NCBI RefSeq assembly: GCF_013204845.1
Contig: NZ_JABMKY010000020.1
Coordinates: 1-64,000, forward strand
Length of the DNA stretch: 64,000 nt
Source of the DNA: Paenibacillus qinlingensis
Lineage (GTDB): Bacteria > Bacillota > Bacilli > Paenibacillales > NBRC-103111
Reading direction: 5' to 3'
Part shown: piece by piece, positions 8,801 to 18,212 of the stretch
Layout: each line of letters opens with the position of its first letter
Position numbering within the stretch: position 1 is the stretch's first letter
Made by a program: the position numbers and the translations under genes
The notes under the pieces: generated by a model
The model's database searches: none
Seen by the model: the letters and a program-made list of their open reading frames with translations, nothing else
What the model was told of the DNA's origin: nothing

Positions 8801-8865
8801 TTAAGCGTATACGTTTTCGGTTACTGTAAACTTCACGCTATTGGCCAACATGTAGTGCTTCGGGC

Positions 8866-9228
8866 AAATAAATGGATTTTATGCAGTTATATCTTTCGAT
8901 TCTCCGAGCGAACGCAGAATAGATGGATAATCTCAGGCTGTCGAGAAAGTCTCGCGGTGTTTTCGACAGTTTGATTTTTATGTGGTGGATCTCTCCTCTT
9001 AAAAGAAAAATCGATTTAAAACAATCTGAGAGACAACGTTCGAGTCTAAAAGTGACGTTAATTAATTCAAACTTGAAAAAGGGCACTTTCTCGACAGCCT
9101 GATAATCTACAGTTAATTTTAACTAATTTACACAATTAAGCTAAAATTGGTGAAATTAACTACATGGTTTCCATTTAATTCGAGTTTTGGAGGAGATTTC
9201 TCACAAATAACAGTATATTTTCCAGTTA
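8866..9228. repeat. Dispersed intergenic repeat, copy 1 (interrupted by a MITE)
   Basis: This stretch aligns with 18466-18662: both carry GCAGAATAGATGG, CTACAGTTA, TTAACTACATG, TTTAATT/TTAAATGGAGTTTT and TTTTCCAGTTAT words in the same order. The left half (8866-8933) and right half (9102-9228) are split by a 168-bp insertion. The repeats form alternating complementary words (TAACTGTA and TACAGTTA types) able to pair. No credible gene lies in 8744-9225. Confidence 0.82.
8934..9101. mobile_element. 168-bp MITE with 17-bp inverted ends and 7-bp target duplication
   Basis: The left end CAGGCTGTCGAGAAAGT (8934-8950) is the exact reverse complement of the right end (9085-9101). The element is flanked by ATAATCT on both sides (8927-8933 and 9102-9108). 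Removing the element and one duplicate restores GATGGATAATCTACAGTTAA, matching the undisturbed sister repeat at about 18512. It has no transposase; a short reading frame across it has no support. It must have been moved by an enzyme encoded elsewhere. Confidence 0.9.
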
Positions 9229-10092
9229 TTCCTCATGCTCAGGCTTATCGGCCAGCCAGTCCTCCAACGTAGCCACACGTGATGGATATTTGTAGCTTCT
9301 GGCTAGAAAGCCAATACCGTGCTTCACCATGGGATCCTGATCTGTAGGCTGATAACGCAAATCAACACTCCAACGAACCGTATCAGACATGTTCGGGGTC
9401 GACATATGCAGGCAGCGATCGTTGAACAGAATCGCGCTTCCTGCGGGTACAGGCAGGGCAACGGTTTCCGTTTTGCCTAACTGACTATCTTTGAGCGCTG
9501 TATAGCCTGTTCCTGTGTAAGTCTCACGATGCCACTTGAGCACGCGTTTGCGATGTGTCTGGGGTTTGATATGGAGGCATCCATTCACTTCATTCGCATC
9601 GACAAGCGGGATCCAGACCGTAATAACAGGATTCGCATTAGCATCTGGCCAATAGGATTTATCTTGATGCCAAGGTACTGCGCCAGCGGCTACTTTTGGG
9701 ACTTTCGGTCGCACGTTATATACCGGATTCGCGAAAAGCTCACCGCCAATTAACGATTCTACCGCATCCAAAATTTTCGGATTGCTCATCAAAGTGAAGT
9801 ACCCAGGTATTCGGTCGCGCCAGCTTCGGCCATATTTGAGAAAGTTTTCGGCAGATAGATTCTGAAATAGCTCAGCTAAGCGATTGGGAAATGGCCGATC
9901 TTCCAGCTTATCCGTAATCAGTCCATCCGCGAACAGTTCGTCCGCAATCATCGACACCTTCTGAGTCATCGCTTCACGAGCGGAGGCTAAATCTTCTTCC
10001 GATAATAAATGCGGGATGATGAGATAGCCCTGTTCCTCGTAAAACTGCGATTGTTCGGTAGTTAAACTTCCGCTTCCATTTTGCTTAATCAA
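9226..10092 (-). CDS. Phytanoyl-CoA dioxygenase (PhyH) family protein
   Basis: I start at TTG 10092, eight bases after GGAGGG; this gives 288 residues. The open frame extends 30 codons further but that part lacks a ribosome site and family similarity. The family uses Fe(II) and 2-oxoglutarate to hydroxylate small organic substrates. Visible iron ligands are H142 and D144 in VPWHQDKSYW and a distal H229 in DRCLHMSTPN; R-x-S-x-D-L-R-Y near residue 240 fits 2-oxoglutarate binding. It is divergent from an AraC regulator at 10233, as is a second PhyH gene at 42228. The substrate is unknown. Confidence 0.87.
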   Translation of the reverse strand: MIKQNGSGSLTTEQSQFYEEQGYLIIPHLLSEEDLASAREAMTQKVSMIADELFADGLITDKLEDRPFPNRLAELFQNLSAENFLKYGRSWRDRIPGYFTLMSNPKILDAVESLIGGELFANPVYNVRPKVPKVAAGAVPWHQDKSYWPDANANPVITVWIPLVDANEVNGCLHIKPQTHRKRVLKWHRETYTGTGYTALKDSQLGKTETVALPVPAGSAILFNDRCLHMSTPNMSDTVRWSVDLRYQPTDQDPMVKHGIGFLARSYKYPSRVATLEDWLADKPEHEE

Positions 10093-10232
10093 TCTACTCA
10101 CCCTCCAACATGTGTTGTAATATAGAAAATATAACACTTCAAGTGATTGTTGTATTTGCTTCTGTGTTCGTCTATTGATCAATTCTTCCGGTCAATCTTA
10201 TCGTCAATTTACTATCGATTGCGAGGGTTACT

Positions 10233-11087
10233 ATGACTTTTTTAACTTCGGTTAATCCCTATGTAAGAGTGGGACATTATTATCAATTTCCAGTCGAACG
10301 AAACCAAGCTGAAGTGGGCAGAATCGGGTATTGCTATGCCTTTCATTTCGTTGCCGGAGGCAAAGGGACGGTTTCCGCCCAAGGAAGAACATATCCTGTG
10401 AAGAAAGGTGATCTGATCTATTTTCCACCTGAAATAGGTCATTCTTTTTACGCCAATCCCGATCATCCACTAGCCACCTATAACTTGTATTGTGATCTCT
10501 GGAATTATCCATTGAGAAGCAGTCAACATCTCGTTTGGGATGAGTCTGATTTTAATCGAGAGTTGCTAACACATATAATCCCTTGTCCAGAGCTGGACAA
10601 GTTACCAGTCGTTACGCCCATCCAGCACGATGCTTCCCTTGGTCAATTATTCATCCATGTCGTCAACCAGTCGAGGAGAAGTGATCACTACTCTGAGCTG
10701 ATTGTAAGCAATCTCCTCAAAGCTTTCCTTCTAGCACTTGTACAAATAGCTTCAACGCAACACTTCATCGATTATCGAATGATTCCGATTATCGAGCGCA
10801 TGGACAGGGAAGCGAATGCGAGTCGAGGTTATGACGAATGGATGAGCCAATGCGGGCTTCGCAAAACGCAATTTCATGAGCTTTTCAAGCAAGCTACAGG
10901 TATCTCGCCCAAAGCTTACTGGACCAAATCCATTATGCGCCAAGCGGAGGCAGCTCTATGGGAAAGCAATCGTTCCATAACGGCAATTGCGGAGGATTTC
11001 GGCTATTCATCAGTCCATCATTTCACCAAACAATTCACACAATTTCATGGCGTTTCACCTACGGAGTTCCGGAGGAGGAAAAATTAG
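10233..11087 (+). CDS. AraC-family regulator with cupin domain
   Basis: A 284-residue protein. Residues ~10-90 form a cupin sensor (FHFVAGGKGTVSAQG, YPVKKGDLIYFPPEIGHSFY). Two helix-turn-helix units occupy ~185-282, the second being SITAIAEDFGYSSVHHFTKQ followed by FHGVSPTEFRRRK. The first HTH (YDEWMSQCGLRKTQFHELFK) is less canonical. The gene is divergent from the PhyH dioxygenase at 9226-10092 and probably controls it; 140 bp separate the two starts and contain an 11-bp palindrome CACTTCAAGTG. Confidence 0.9.
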   Translation: MTFLTSVNPYVRVGHYYQFPVERNQAEVGRIGYCYAFHFVAGGKGTVSAQGRTYPVKKGDLIYFPPEIGHSFYANPDHPLATYNLYCDLWNYPLRSSQHLVWDESDFNRELLTHIIPCPELDKLPVVTPIQHDASLGQLFIHVVNQSRRSDHYSELIVSNLLKAFLLALVQIASTQHFIDYRMIPIIERMDREANASRGYDEWMSQCGLRKTQFHELFKQATGISPKAYWTKSIMRQAEAALWESNRSITAIAEDFGYSSVHHFTKQFTQFHGVSPTEFRRRKN

Positions 11088-11172
11088 AGTTTATATGCGA
11101 TATGGTTCTTGTACCATAAGTTAGTTCAATATCGGCTTAAATAACTAGTATGTTACCATTTTTTCGATAAAC

Positions 11173-11226
11173 TATAATTTGTCTTAGAAATGGAAGGAGG
11201 GACCGCCAATTTGGTAAGCGCTTGCA
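11173..11226 (+). promoter_or_regulatory. Promoter -10 box, orphan ribosome site and cre-like element before the SLH gene
   Basis: TATAAT lies at 11173-11178 with no good -35. GGAAGGAGGG at 11191-11200 is a strong ribosome site far from the SLH start; it would serve a TTG at 11211 that opens a six-codon frame. GGTAAGCGCTTGCA at 11213-11226 matches 12 of 14 positions of the CcpA consensus TGWAANCGNTNWCA. These are pattern matches only. Confidence 0.5.
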
Positions 11227-11298
11227 TTTGAAAAAGCGGGTTGATTGGAAGCAGTATGCAATGATTTTCGAATTCGACTAAGGAATGATGGAGGAAAA

Positions 11299-14200
11299 AT
11301 GAAAATAACCGTTATAAAGAAGAAGTTATCCGCAGTCATGGTATCCGTCATGATGTTCTCACTGTTTGCTTCCGTCGATTTAGCTTTTGCAGACGCCATT
11401 ACACCATCTAATTCAACTACAACGGCAACAACACCAGCGGTAACAACGATGGACACAGCATCCAAGTTTAAAGCTCTTAAAGACAAAGGCATTTTCGATG
11501 GTTCCGACGAATCAGGGTCAGCCGAACTCGATAAAGAGGTGACGCGGGCCCAGCTTGCCAAAATCTCCGTTTTGTTGAATGGTTTAAAGGAAGATGTTCC
11601 TTCAAGCGCCATATATACAGACCTTGCTGAAGCAAGCTGGGCGGCAGGTTATATCGGTGCAGCAACCAATGCGGGCTATATGCAAGGCGTGGAGAAAGAT
11701 CATTTTGATCCAGCCGGCCTAGTCACGATTGAACAAGCTGCTTCTGTACTCGCACGTGTTTTCAAGCTGGAGGCAGATGAAACCGATACGGCCAAAGTGA
11801 AGGGCATCGTGTCCGATTGGGCGAAAGAGAATGTAGCTTCTGCGATCAAATTGGGGCTCTTGGCGGACATGGCTGATTTTACCAAAACAGTGAATCGCGA
11901 GCTGCTTGTCAATGCCGCATACGCTGCTTATCAGCTGATTCAAGCCGGGGGTCCCGTTGTGTCCAAAGTTTCTGTGGCTGACTTTAAAGCTACGGGCGCT
12001 AAAACACTCGTGGTCAAATTGAATGGCTCACTCGCTGACACGAGTAAGTTGACGGTTTCCATTCTTCGTGGCTCCATTACAGGATCAGTCGTTACAGGTG
12101 CTCAGAAGTGGAATACCAACAAGAGCGAAGTGACGATCACGTTGGATACGAAAATGACAGAAGGCCTTTATACGGTAAAAGTTGAGGCTGTCAAAGATGG
12201 CGGTTTAACGGTGGATAAAGGCACAGCAGAGGTGTCTGTTGGCAACGAGAAAATCACGCAAATTGATTTCACGACACCGTCGGATAAAATTGCACAGGGC
12301 AAAGTCAAACTGACTTTTAAAGCCGTGAACCAGTACAAGGAAGTATCCGATCTGAGTGCAGCCGTATTTACCATCAATACAAGCCTAGATGGAGATGCGA
12401 TACCTGCGGGTGATTCACAGTCAGTTATGCTCGATGTTACCCATGCCGTCTACAGCAACAAGCTGCGTCAAGACTCGCAAGTTTTCGTCACCATCATGGC
12501 TCCAGATTACTCCGTGACAGCCAATAAGACTTTTACGGTTGGTGAATTACAAGCGGTTAGTAAAGTTGAACTGAGCGATGTGGTTTACGTGAGTGGGAAG
12601 ACGAAATTCGAGGCTGGTGATCTGGTTTCGGTTCCTTACAAGGCTTATGACCAATATGGTTATCCCGTTACGGATTTGGATATTTTAACAAACAGTACAT
12701 TAACAAGCTCCACTGCAACAGGTGTAATCGACATGTCTGCAACAAGTCCTGCAAGAGGATTTGACTTTATTGCTGACGAAACCGGAGATGGTATTCCCGA
12801 GTTGAAGATCAAAGCTGCTTCTAACTTTACTAATTTCAGCATCCAGGATGTCATGCTTACGTTGACGGGACTTGGTTCAGGCCAATCCGTTTCCAAGGTA
12901 ATGAAAGTGGCTGCTTCCAAAGCGCCTTATGAGTTTAGCATAGGTAACTTCCCGAATACGGTAGCGGTGGGTGACGAGGATTTCTACTTGCCACTCGTTG
13001 TCAAAGACCAAGGCGGGACGATCCTTACGACAGATGAAGTTGTAGAAAATGCCGATAAGATAAGTGTATTTGGATTATCAAACGGCAGTATATCAGTTGG
13101 CGCCAAGGATTCGCTTGGCAGACTAATTGGCGGAATCGAGAAGAGTGGTGCAAATAGAGGTACAATTCGCGTCTCCGATTTAAAAACGTTATCAGACGTA
13201 AATAAAGGTCCGTTAACGATTAAAGCTGCGCTCCTTACAAGTGAGAAAACGGCTGTGAATAGCACGAATATTGTTGCCAAGCGTTTTCCGAAAACCGTGT
13301 ACTTTTCCGTTGTACCGAAACCTAAGATGCTTCCTTCGCTCGAAATGGTGAATGGAAGAACGGAGAATGCGTTTCGTTTGAAATTCAAAGATCAGTATAA
13401 TGAGGATTTTGATCGCGATTATCGAGGCTATTCGATGAAATTATCTTTTGCTAAAACGTCTGGTACGGTTACTGATGCAGTTTATGTACTCAGAGGAAGT
13501 ACAACTGCCTTCTTGGACACAACTAAAACATCTTTTATCGTTAGGGGTGTAGATGGTACGGTAGAAGGTTATGACTCAGGTAAAGTGTCAACTGATTTCG
13601 GTTATTATCGGGATCGCGATTTCTTCTTTATTGCCAAGGTTGGCGATAACAATGAAGGTACGTACCAGGTTACAGCTCAGTTGTTTAAAGGGGATGAGGC
13701 TGCAGTTGCCGCAGGATCAGCCTCCTTAATGTCAACAGCCATTGGTACGACGCAGCTTCTGAAAGGTCGAGAAGCCAATAATTTGCTGTATACACTGACA
13801 CCATTTGCTAATGGCATTTATGCTGTCGATAAGGTTAAGGATACGCTGCAAGGCTCACTTACGAATGTCATTAATAACGTTTATTCAACAGAAGGTGTAT
13901 CTTTAGAGAATATGTTTTCGGGCAAAGTTGTACTCACGGCCAAGGATGTTAACGGCAATATTGTTCAGCTCCCGAATAACACGATTCAACAGTTGAAATC
14001 GGTCACGACTTCCAACACGAGAGCTTCTTCCATTGTGAATAAGCCACGAGCTGATGGTGCTGTTGCAAACGCTTTTGACGGGTATGGGATTCGTGGTAAG
14101 GATGTTGGAACAACTAGCATATCCGTGCTATTCAAGCCATCTAACTACACTGGGAATAAAGTGGCTTTCCTTGATAACATCGCCATTAAAGATGATTCTT

Positions 14201-14823
14201 TAGTCGTTAGCTCACTAACAGCAACTTATAATGGGAAAGCAAGAATTATGGGATTGTCGCAGCTGAAAGCAGGCGTTAACATTTTTACAGGTAATACCAT
14301 CGATACGGTGGCCAAGAAATTGCTGCTGAAACAAACGTTTAGCAATATTACGCTAATGGATCAATATGGAAACAATGCCTTTAGAAACAGTTCTGTGATC
14401 CGTGTAGCACCAATTTTCGGTATTCAAATTTTTATTAGCAATGTCAAATGGACGAATGATAACATTGTACCAGATTCAGGATATCTCGCAGTTGAATCCA
14501 ATATTACAGGTGTTAACAATGTGAATGGATTGTCTAATCAGCCTTATCCTTTAGCTGGAAATGAAACGGCTGGCTATACCTATCCATCAACAGATGCGGA
14601 TATTGGTGCAACCGCTGGCGGTAAAGTCGATCCTACCGATTGGGTATTCTCCACAATCAATAGTAAGATCAGATTATATCGCGGAGATGCGAAGTATATC
14701 TACAAACCAGCGACATCAGCGATTGATGGAACATCTGTCGAGGTGGCTTCCTTCACAGCAACGATGATTACAGCCAACGGGAAAAGCATTTCGGTTGATG
14801 TGTACCCGGATCCATTGAAGTAA
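11299..14823 (+). CDS. Large secreted S-layer-homology (SLH) protein
   Basis: The ATG at 11299 follows GGAGGAAAA and opens a signal peptide (MKITVIKKKLSAVMVSVMMF..., cleavage near FADA, residue ~32). The product is 1174 residues. Residues ~50-225 hold about three SLH modules (FKALKDKGIFDGSD, ASWAAGYIGAATNAGYMQGV, WAKENVASAIKLGLL), which anchor proteins to pyruvylated secondary cell-wall polymer. The remaining ~950 residues are beta-rich Ig-like repeats with recurring KDQYG/YDQYGY words. No catalytic motif is visible, so it is probably an S-layer or surface structural protein. A terminator follows at once, so it is likely monocistronic. Confidence 0.9.
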   Translation: MKITVIKKKLSAVMVSVMMFSLFASVDLAFADAITPSNSTTTATTPAVTTMDTASKFKALKDKGIFDGSDESGSAELDKEVTRAQLAKISVLLNGLKEDVPSSAIYTDLAEASWAAGYIGAATNAGYMQGVEKDHFDPAGLVTIEQAASVLARVFKLEADETDTAKVKGIVSDWAKENVASAIKLGLLADMADFTKTVNRELLVNAAYAAYQLIQAGGPVVSKVSVADFKATGAKTLVVKLNGSLADTSKLTVSILRGSITGSVVTGAQKWNTNKSEVTITLDTKMTEGLYTVKVEAVKDGGLTVDKGTAEVSVGNEKITQIDFTTPSDKIAQGKVKLTFKAVNQYKEVSDLSAAVFTINTSLDGDAIPAGDSQSVMLDVTHAVYSNKLRQDSQVFVTIMAPDYSVTANKTFTVGELQAVSKVELSDVVYVSGKTKFEAGDLVSVPYKAYDQYGYPVTDLDILTNSTLTSSTATGVIDMSATSPARGFDFIADETGDGIPELKIKAASNFTNFSIQDVMLTLTGLGSGQSVSKVMKVAASKAPYEFSIGNFPNTVAVGDEDFYLPLVVKDQGGTILTTDEVVENADKISVFGLSNGSISVGAKDSLGRLIGGIEKSGANRGTIRVSDLKTLSDVNKGPLTIKAALLTSEKTAVNSTNIVAKRFPKTVYFSVVPKPKMLPSLEMVNGRTENAFRLKFKDQYNEDFDRDYRGYSMKLSFAKTSGTVTDAVYVLRGSTTAFLDTTKTSFIVRGVDGTVEGYDSGKVSTDFGYYRDRDFFFIAKVGDNNEGTYQVTAQLFKGDEAAVAAGSASLMSTAIGTTQLLKGREANNLLYTLTPFANGIYAVDKVKDTLQGSLTNVINNVYSTEGVSLENMFSGKVVLTAKDVNGNIVQLPNNTIQQLKSVTTSNTRASSIVNKPRADGAVANAFDGYGIRGKDVGTTSISVLFKPSNYTGNKVAFLDNIAIKDDSLVVSSLTATYNGKARIMGLSQLKAGVNIFTGNTIDTVAKKLLLKQTFSNITLMDQYGNNAFRNSSVIRVAPIFGIQIFISNVKWTNDNIVPDSGYLAVESNITGVNNVNGLSNQPYPLAGNETAGYTYPSTDADIGATAGGKVDPTDWVFSTINSKIRLYRGDAKYIYKPATSAIDGTSVEVASFTATMITANGKSISVDVYPDPLK

Positions 14824-14829
14824 TGTTAC

Positions 14830-14866
14830 GACCGTTCCATGGTATTCTACCAGGGAACGGTTTTTA
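14830..14866 (+). terminator. Intrinsic terminator after the SLH gene
   Basis: ACCGTTCC pairs with GGAACGGT around an internal TGGTA/TACCA stem, followed by TTTTT. It lies within 10 bases of the stop codon. Confidence 0.88.
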
Positions 14867-14959
14867 ATTTTTAGACCAATGATCACCGCTTGGCTGCTAA
14901 CTTGTCATAGAAACTATCCAGGTGAAGTAAGGTTATATAGAACGAGAAGGGGGCGAAGG

Positions 14960-16869
14960 ATGCGTTGGCACTTAGGCGAAGAAACAGGAATTGTCTGGGA
15001 CATTCATCTCGGAGACCTTGCCCACCAGGATCATGTCGAAATGAGTGGGAAAGCGGTCTCGCTCATCGTGAGTTATGGCGTAGACTCGGAAGGAAGTATC
15101 TTTTTAAATCGTAAAGTAGTCTGGCCAGCTCTCCGCACGATTCCGAATGATACGCATGCTAGTTTAACGGAGACGTTTGGACAAGAGTTTGTGCCGCGTA
15201 TGCGTGTAGAGGGCCAACTTGTCCAAGAAAAAGGGTTCCGAATTACGTTCGATGGCATTCTTCGAATCGCTTCTGTTTCTGATCAAGGGCTATTGATACG
15301 ACGAACCGTATTTCCGTCGAGAGAAATACCTTACGCGTTAGACCATGTTCAGATTCAGAACATGACGGAGGGATCGATAAGACTAGAGATCGATCAGATA
15401 GCATTTACCAAGTATCGCAGAGGTACGAAGGGCATTTATGTCGTGGAAGCGGGACACGACGGGCCTGCTTGTGTGATCTTGGAAGCAGGGGCAACGGTGT
15501 CCTATAAGGGTTGGATCTGCGCCTCCACGTTAGGAGCGCCCAAAGAAACAGTGGATATCATGAATGAGGAAGCGAAGCGATGTGAATTTCTGCTGGCATT
15601 AGGTTCGTCTTTGCGACTGGAATCACCTGAACCTAATCTAAACCGCATGTTTGAGTTGGCTAAAATTCGCGCGGCGGAGAGTGTTTTCCGCACCAAAGGC
15701 GGCTTACTTCACAGTCCCGGAGGCGGGTCCTATTACGCAGCCGTATGGGCGAACGATCAGGCGGAATATGCGGGGCCCTTTTTTCCATTTCTAGGCGAAC
15801 AAGATGCGATGGAGGCATCCTTGAATGCCTATCGACTTTATATGCCGTTCATGGGTCCTGACTTCCATCCTATTCCCTCCTCAATCATCGCAGAGGGCGT
15901 GGATATTTGGGAGGGGGCTGGAGATCGCGGTGATGCGGCGATGTACGCCTATGGTGCGGCGCGGTTTGCACTGGCGAGCGGCAGCTTGCAAATAGCTGAA
16001 CAGTTGTGGCCAGCTATCGAATGGTGTTTGGCGTTTTGCCGGCGTAAACGAACCCAAGATGGCGTTGTCGCATCGGACTCGGACGAATTGGAGAATCGGT
16101 TTCCGAGCGGCGACGCTAATCTGTTCACATCGTCGCTTGCGTACGGTGCTCTTCTTTCGTCCGCTCATCTTGCGCGAGCAGTCGGGAGAGCAGAACTTGC
16201 TCCACGCATTGAGGAAGAGGCGGCTGAGCTGCGACAAGCGATTGAATCCCATTTTGGCGCAACCGTGGAGGGGTATGAGACCTATCGCTATTATGAAGGG
16301 AACGACATTCTGCGTTCGTGGATTTGTGTACCGCTGACGATGGATATCTTAGATCGCAAGGAACAAACCATTGCAGCCTTATTATCTTCGCGATTGTGGG
16401 TAAACGGCGGACTAGTCACCCAAGCGGGGGAAACCACCTTTTGGGATCGCTCCACGTTGTATGCACTGCGGGGCATACTCTACGCGGGCGAAACGGAGCT
16501 GGGGATCACACATCTGCTCGAATATTCGCGAAACAGATTGCTTGGCGACCATGTTCCCTATGCGGTTGAGGCATTTCCCGAAGGTAATGGTCGGCATCTC
16601 TCTGCGGAAAGCGCGCGCTATACGCACGAGTGATTATAGAGGGCTTATTTGGCATCGTGCCTGCGGGGCTTCATTCTTTTACCTGTTCGCCTAGGCTACC
16701 TGAAAGTTGGGACACGATGGCGCTTCGTTCCATCCGAGCGTTTAATTCCTGTTTTGATCTACTCGTTACCCGTTGTGACGAAGGGGTATTAGTCACATGT
16801 GTGACGTCTGACAAGCAGGAAACATATCTCTGGAATGAAGATGGACCGATAACCGTTCATCTGCGGTGA
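14960..16869 (+). pseudogene. Six-hairpin glycosidase-like gene with a GC-repeat frameshift
   Basis: The frame opens at ATG 14960 after AAGGGGGCGAAGG and stops at TGA 16631-16633. The next frame, running to 16869, continues the same protein: ...HLSAESA then LYARVIIEGLFGIVPAGL. The break falls in a (GC)4 run at 16611-16618; three GC units would restore one 635-residue frame. An N-terminal beta domain (to ~200) precedes an (alpha/alpha)6-type domain (GGSYYAAVWANDQAEY, WEGAGDRGDAAMYAYGAARF, TFWDRSTLYALRGILYAGE). Such folds occur in several glycoside hydrolase families; I cannot name one. It could be a true pseudogene, a phase-variable gene or a sequencing error. The last 79 codons could also start at GTG 16630, overlapping the stop. 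Confidence 0.75.
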
Positions 16870-16963
16870 AGGCGTAGCCTGTCGGCTATTCAAACAGTGT
16901 TTAAATTAACGTAGAAATAGGTTATGATAGGGAATGAAATCATAATAGAAAGTGGGATCCATA

Positions 16964-17674
16964 GTGGGACGTAAGTGGAATAACATAAAAGAGAAGAAAG
17001 CTTCAAATGATGCAAGTACAAGTCGCGTATACGCGAAGTTCGGCTTAGAGATTTATGTTGCAGCACGCAAAGGCGAACCGGACCCGGAATCAAACCGTGC
17101 ATTGAAAGTCGTTCTTGAACGCGCCAAGACGTATAATGTGCCGAAAGCGATCATTGATCGTGCGATCAATAAAGCCAAAGGCAGCTCCGATGAAATCTAT
17201 GAAGAGCTCCGTTATGAAGGCTTTGGACCGAATGGTTCGATGGTTATTGTGGACACGTTAACGAATAATGTAAACCGTACCGCGTCAAGCGTTCGTGCCG
17301 CATTTAGTAAAAATGGCGGTAACATGGGAGTGACAGGTTCTGTTGCTTACATGTTCGATGCGACAGCGGCGATCGGTATTGAAGATAAAAGCATCGATGA
17401 GATCATGGAAATTCTGATGGAAGCTGACGTAAACGTGCGTGATCTTCTTGAAGAAGAAGAGATGGTTATGGTATATGCAGAGCCCGAAGAATTCCACGCC
17501 GTTCAAGAGGCGCTCAAGAAGGCTGGCATCACGGAGTTCGCAGTTGCTGAGTTGACGATGATTGCTCAGAATAACGTTACGTTATCCGATGACGCACAAG
17601 TGCAATTTGATAAAATGATTGATGCTTTGGAAGATTTAGAAGATGTTCAACAAGTGTATCATAACTTGGAATAG
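16964..17674 (+). CDS. yeeN: YebC/PmpR-family regulator (YeeN type)
   Basis: The family start is (M)GRKWNNIK, so I choose GTG 16964, giving 236 residues; GTG 16952 upstream adds four atypical residues. The sequence is strongly conserved along its length: [85 protein letters not shown]. The family comprises cytoplasmic DNA-binding regulators, and members also affect translation of proline-rich stretches. A TATGAT box at 16923-16928 may be its promoter; a strong hairpin at 17691-17733 ends it. It appears to be a single housekeeping gene among accessory loci. Confidence 0.95.
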   Translation: MGRKWNNIKEKKASNDASTSRVYAKFGLEIYVAARKGEPDPESNRALKVVLERAKTYNVPKAIIDRAINKAKGSSDEIYEELRYEGFGPNGSMVIVDTLTNNVNRTASSVRAAFSKNGGNMGVTGSVAYMFDATAAIGIEDKSIDEIMEILMEADVNVRDLLEEEEMVMVYAEPEEFHAVQEALKKAGITEFAVAELTMIAQNNVTLSDDAQVQFDKMIDALEDLEDVQQVYHNLE

Positions 17675-17690
17675 GTATAACGGATGCACA

Positions 17691-17733
17691 AAGAGGAAGC
17701 AGCTTTGATCTCAGATCCAAGCTGCTTCCTCTT
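17691..17733. terminator. Hairpin terminator after the YebC gene
   Basis: AAGAGGAAGCAGCTT pairs perfectly with AAGCTGCTTCCTCTT around a 13-base loop, 17 bases after the stop codon. There is little T run, so Rho-independence is likely but not certain. Confidence 0.75.
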
Positions 17734-17744
17734 CGCGTGTTCAG

Positions 17745-18010
17745 TTAGACACAAGAGCTGCGAAAGTTCAGTATTGCGGCGAAGTGAAGTGCATCGACGA
17801 CAATGTGGGGAAGCTGCTGCAGACGTTGGATGAACGTGGACTGGCAGAGAATACGATTGTGGTCTTTACATCGGACCATGTGTCCATAAAAATAACCTAT
17901 ACGAGACCGCTTATCGGGTGCCGATGCTGATGCGTTGGCCTACGAGTATTCCACAAGGAATGGTTGTGGATAAGTTAGTGAGTGTCTTCGACTTCCAGCT
18001 AACGGGTGGT
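17745..18010 (+). pseudogene. Sulfatase remnant
   Basis: One frame (17745-17884) reads QYCGEVKCIDDNVGKLL then LDERGLAENTIVVFTSDHV; another (17885-18008) reads HKNNLYETAYRVPMLMRWP then PQGMVVDKLVSVFDFQ. Together they match the central and C-terminal part of type I sulfatases (compare LDELGLAENTIVVFTTDHG in the intact sulfatase at 47945-49456). The frames differ, the metal-site region is damaged after DH, and both the N-terminal catalytic part and the C-terminus are missing. It is a decayed fragment, not a working gene. Confidence 0.88.
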
Positions 18011-18020
18011 TGCGGGAGCG

Positions 18021-18046
18021 GTTGTTGTTGTTGTTGTTGTTGTTGT
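18021..18046 (+). repeat. (GTT)8 trinucleotide tract
   Basis: Eight GTT units plus GT, directly at the degraded end of the sulfatase remnant. Confidence 0.95.
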
Positions 18047-18078
18047 AAGTTTGGATGTATGGGCGTTACGACCAATGA

Positions 18079-18105
18079 ACTGAAGCGAACGCGCTTCAGT
18101 TTTTT
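18079..18105 (+). terminator. Terminator hairpin in the decayed region
   Basis: ACTGAAGCG pairs with CGCTTCAGT around a four-base loop and is followed by TTTTTT. It probably was the terminator of the gene now reduced to the sulfatase remnant. Confidence 0.85.
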
Positions 18106-18212
18106 GGTTCTAGAAGTTGGAATTAATTTGTTTAAGGGCAAGGGGGAAGTTAGATTAGCTCATATATGTCCTTTCTAGTGTGGCATGTTGGTTGCGAATT
18201 GAGCCGGGGGAT

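Noticed and set aside
8838-9086. Minus-strand 82-codon open frame over the MITE
   Set aside because: It covers the junction of repeat and insertion, so it cannot be an ancestral gene; perhaps a remnant of the parent transposon's end, but unsupported.
10135-10145. CACTTCAAGTG palindrome as a second LacI-type operator
   Set aside because: It shares only CAC/GTG edges with the 16-bp operator, and the adjacent regulator is AraC-type, which usually binds direct repeats.
16630-16869. Separate 79-residue gene starting at GTG 16630
   Set aside because: The sequence is the natural C-terminal continuation of the preceding frame and has no ribosome site of its own, so a frameshift explains it better.
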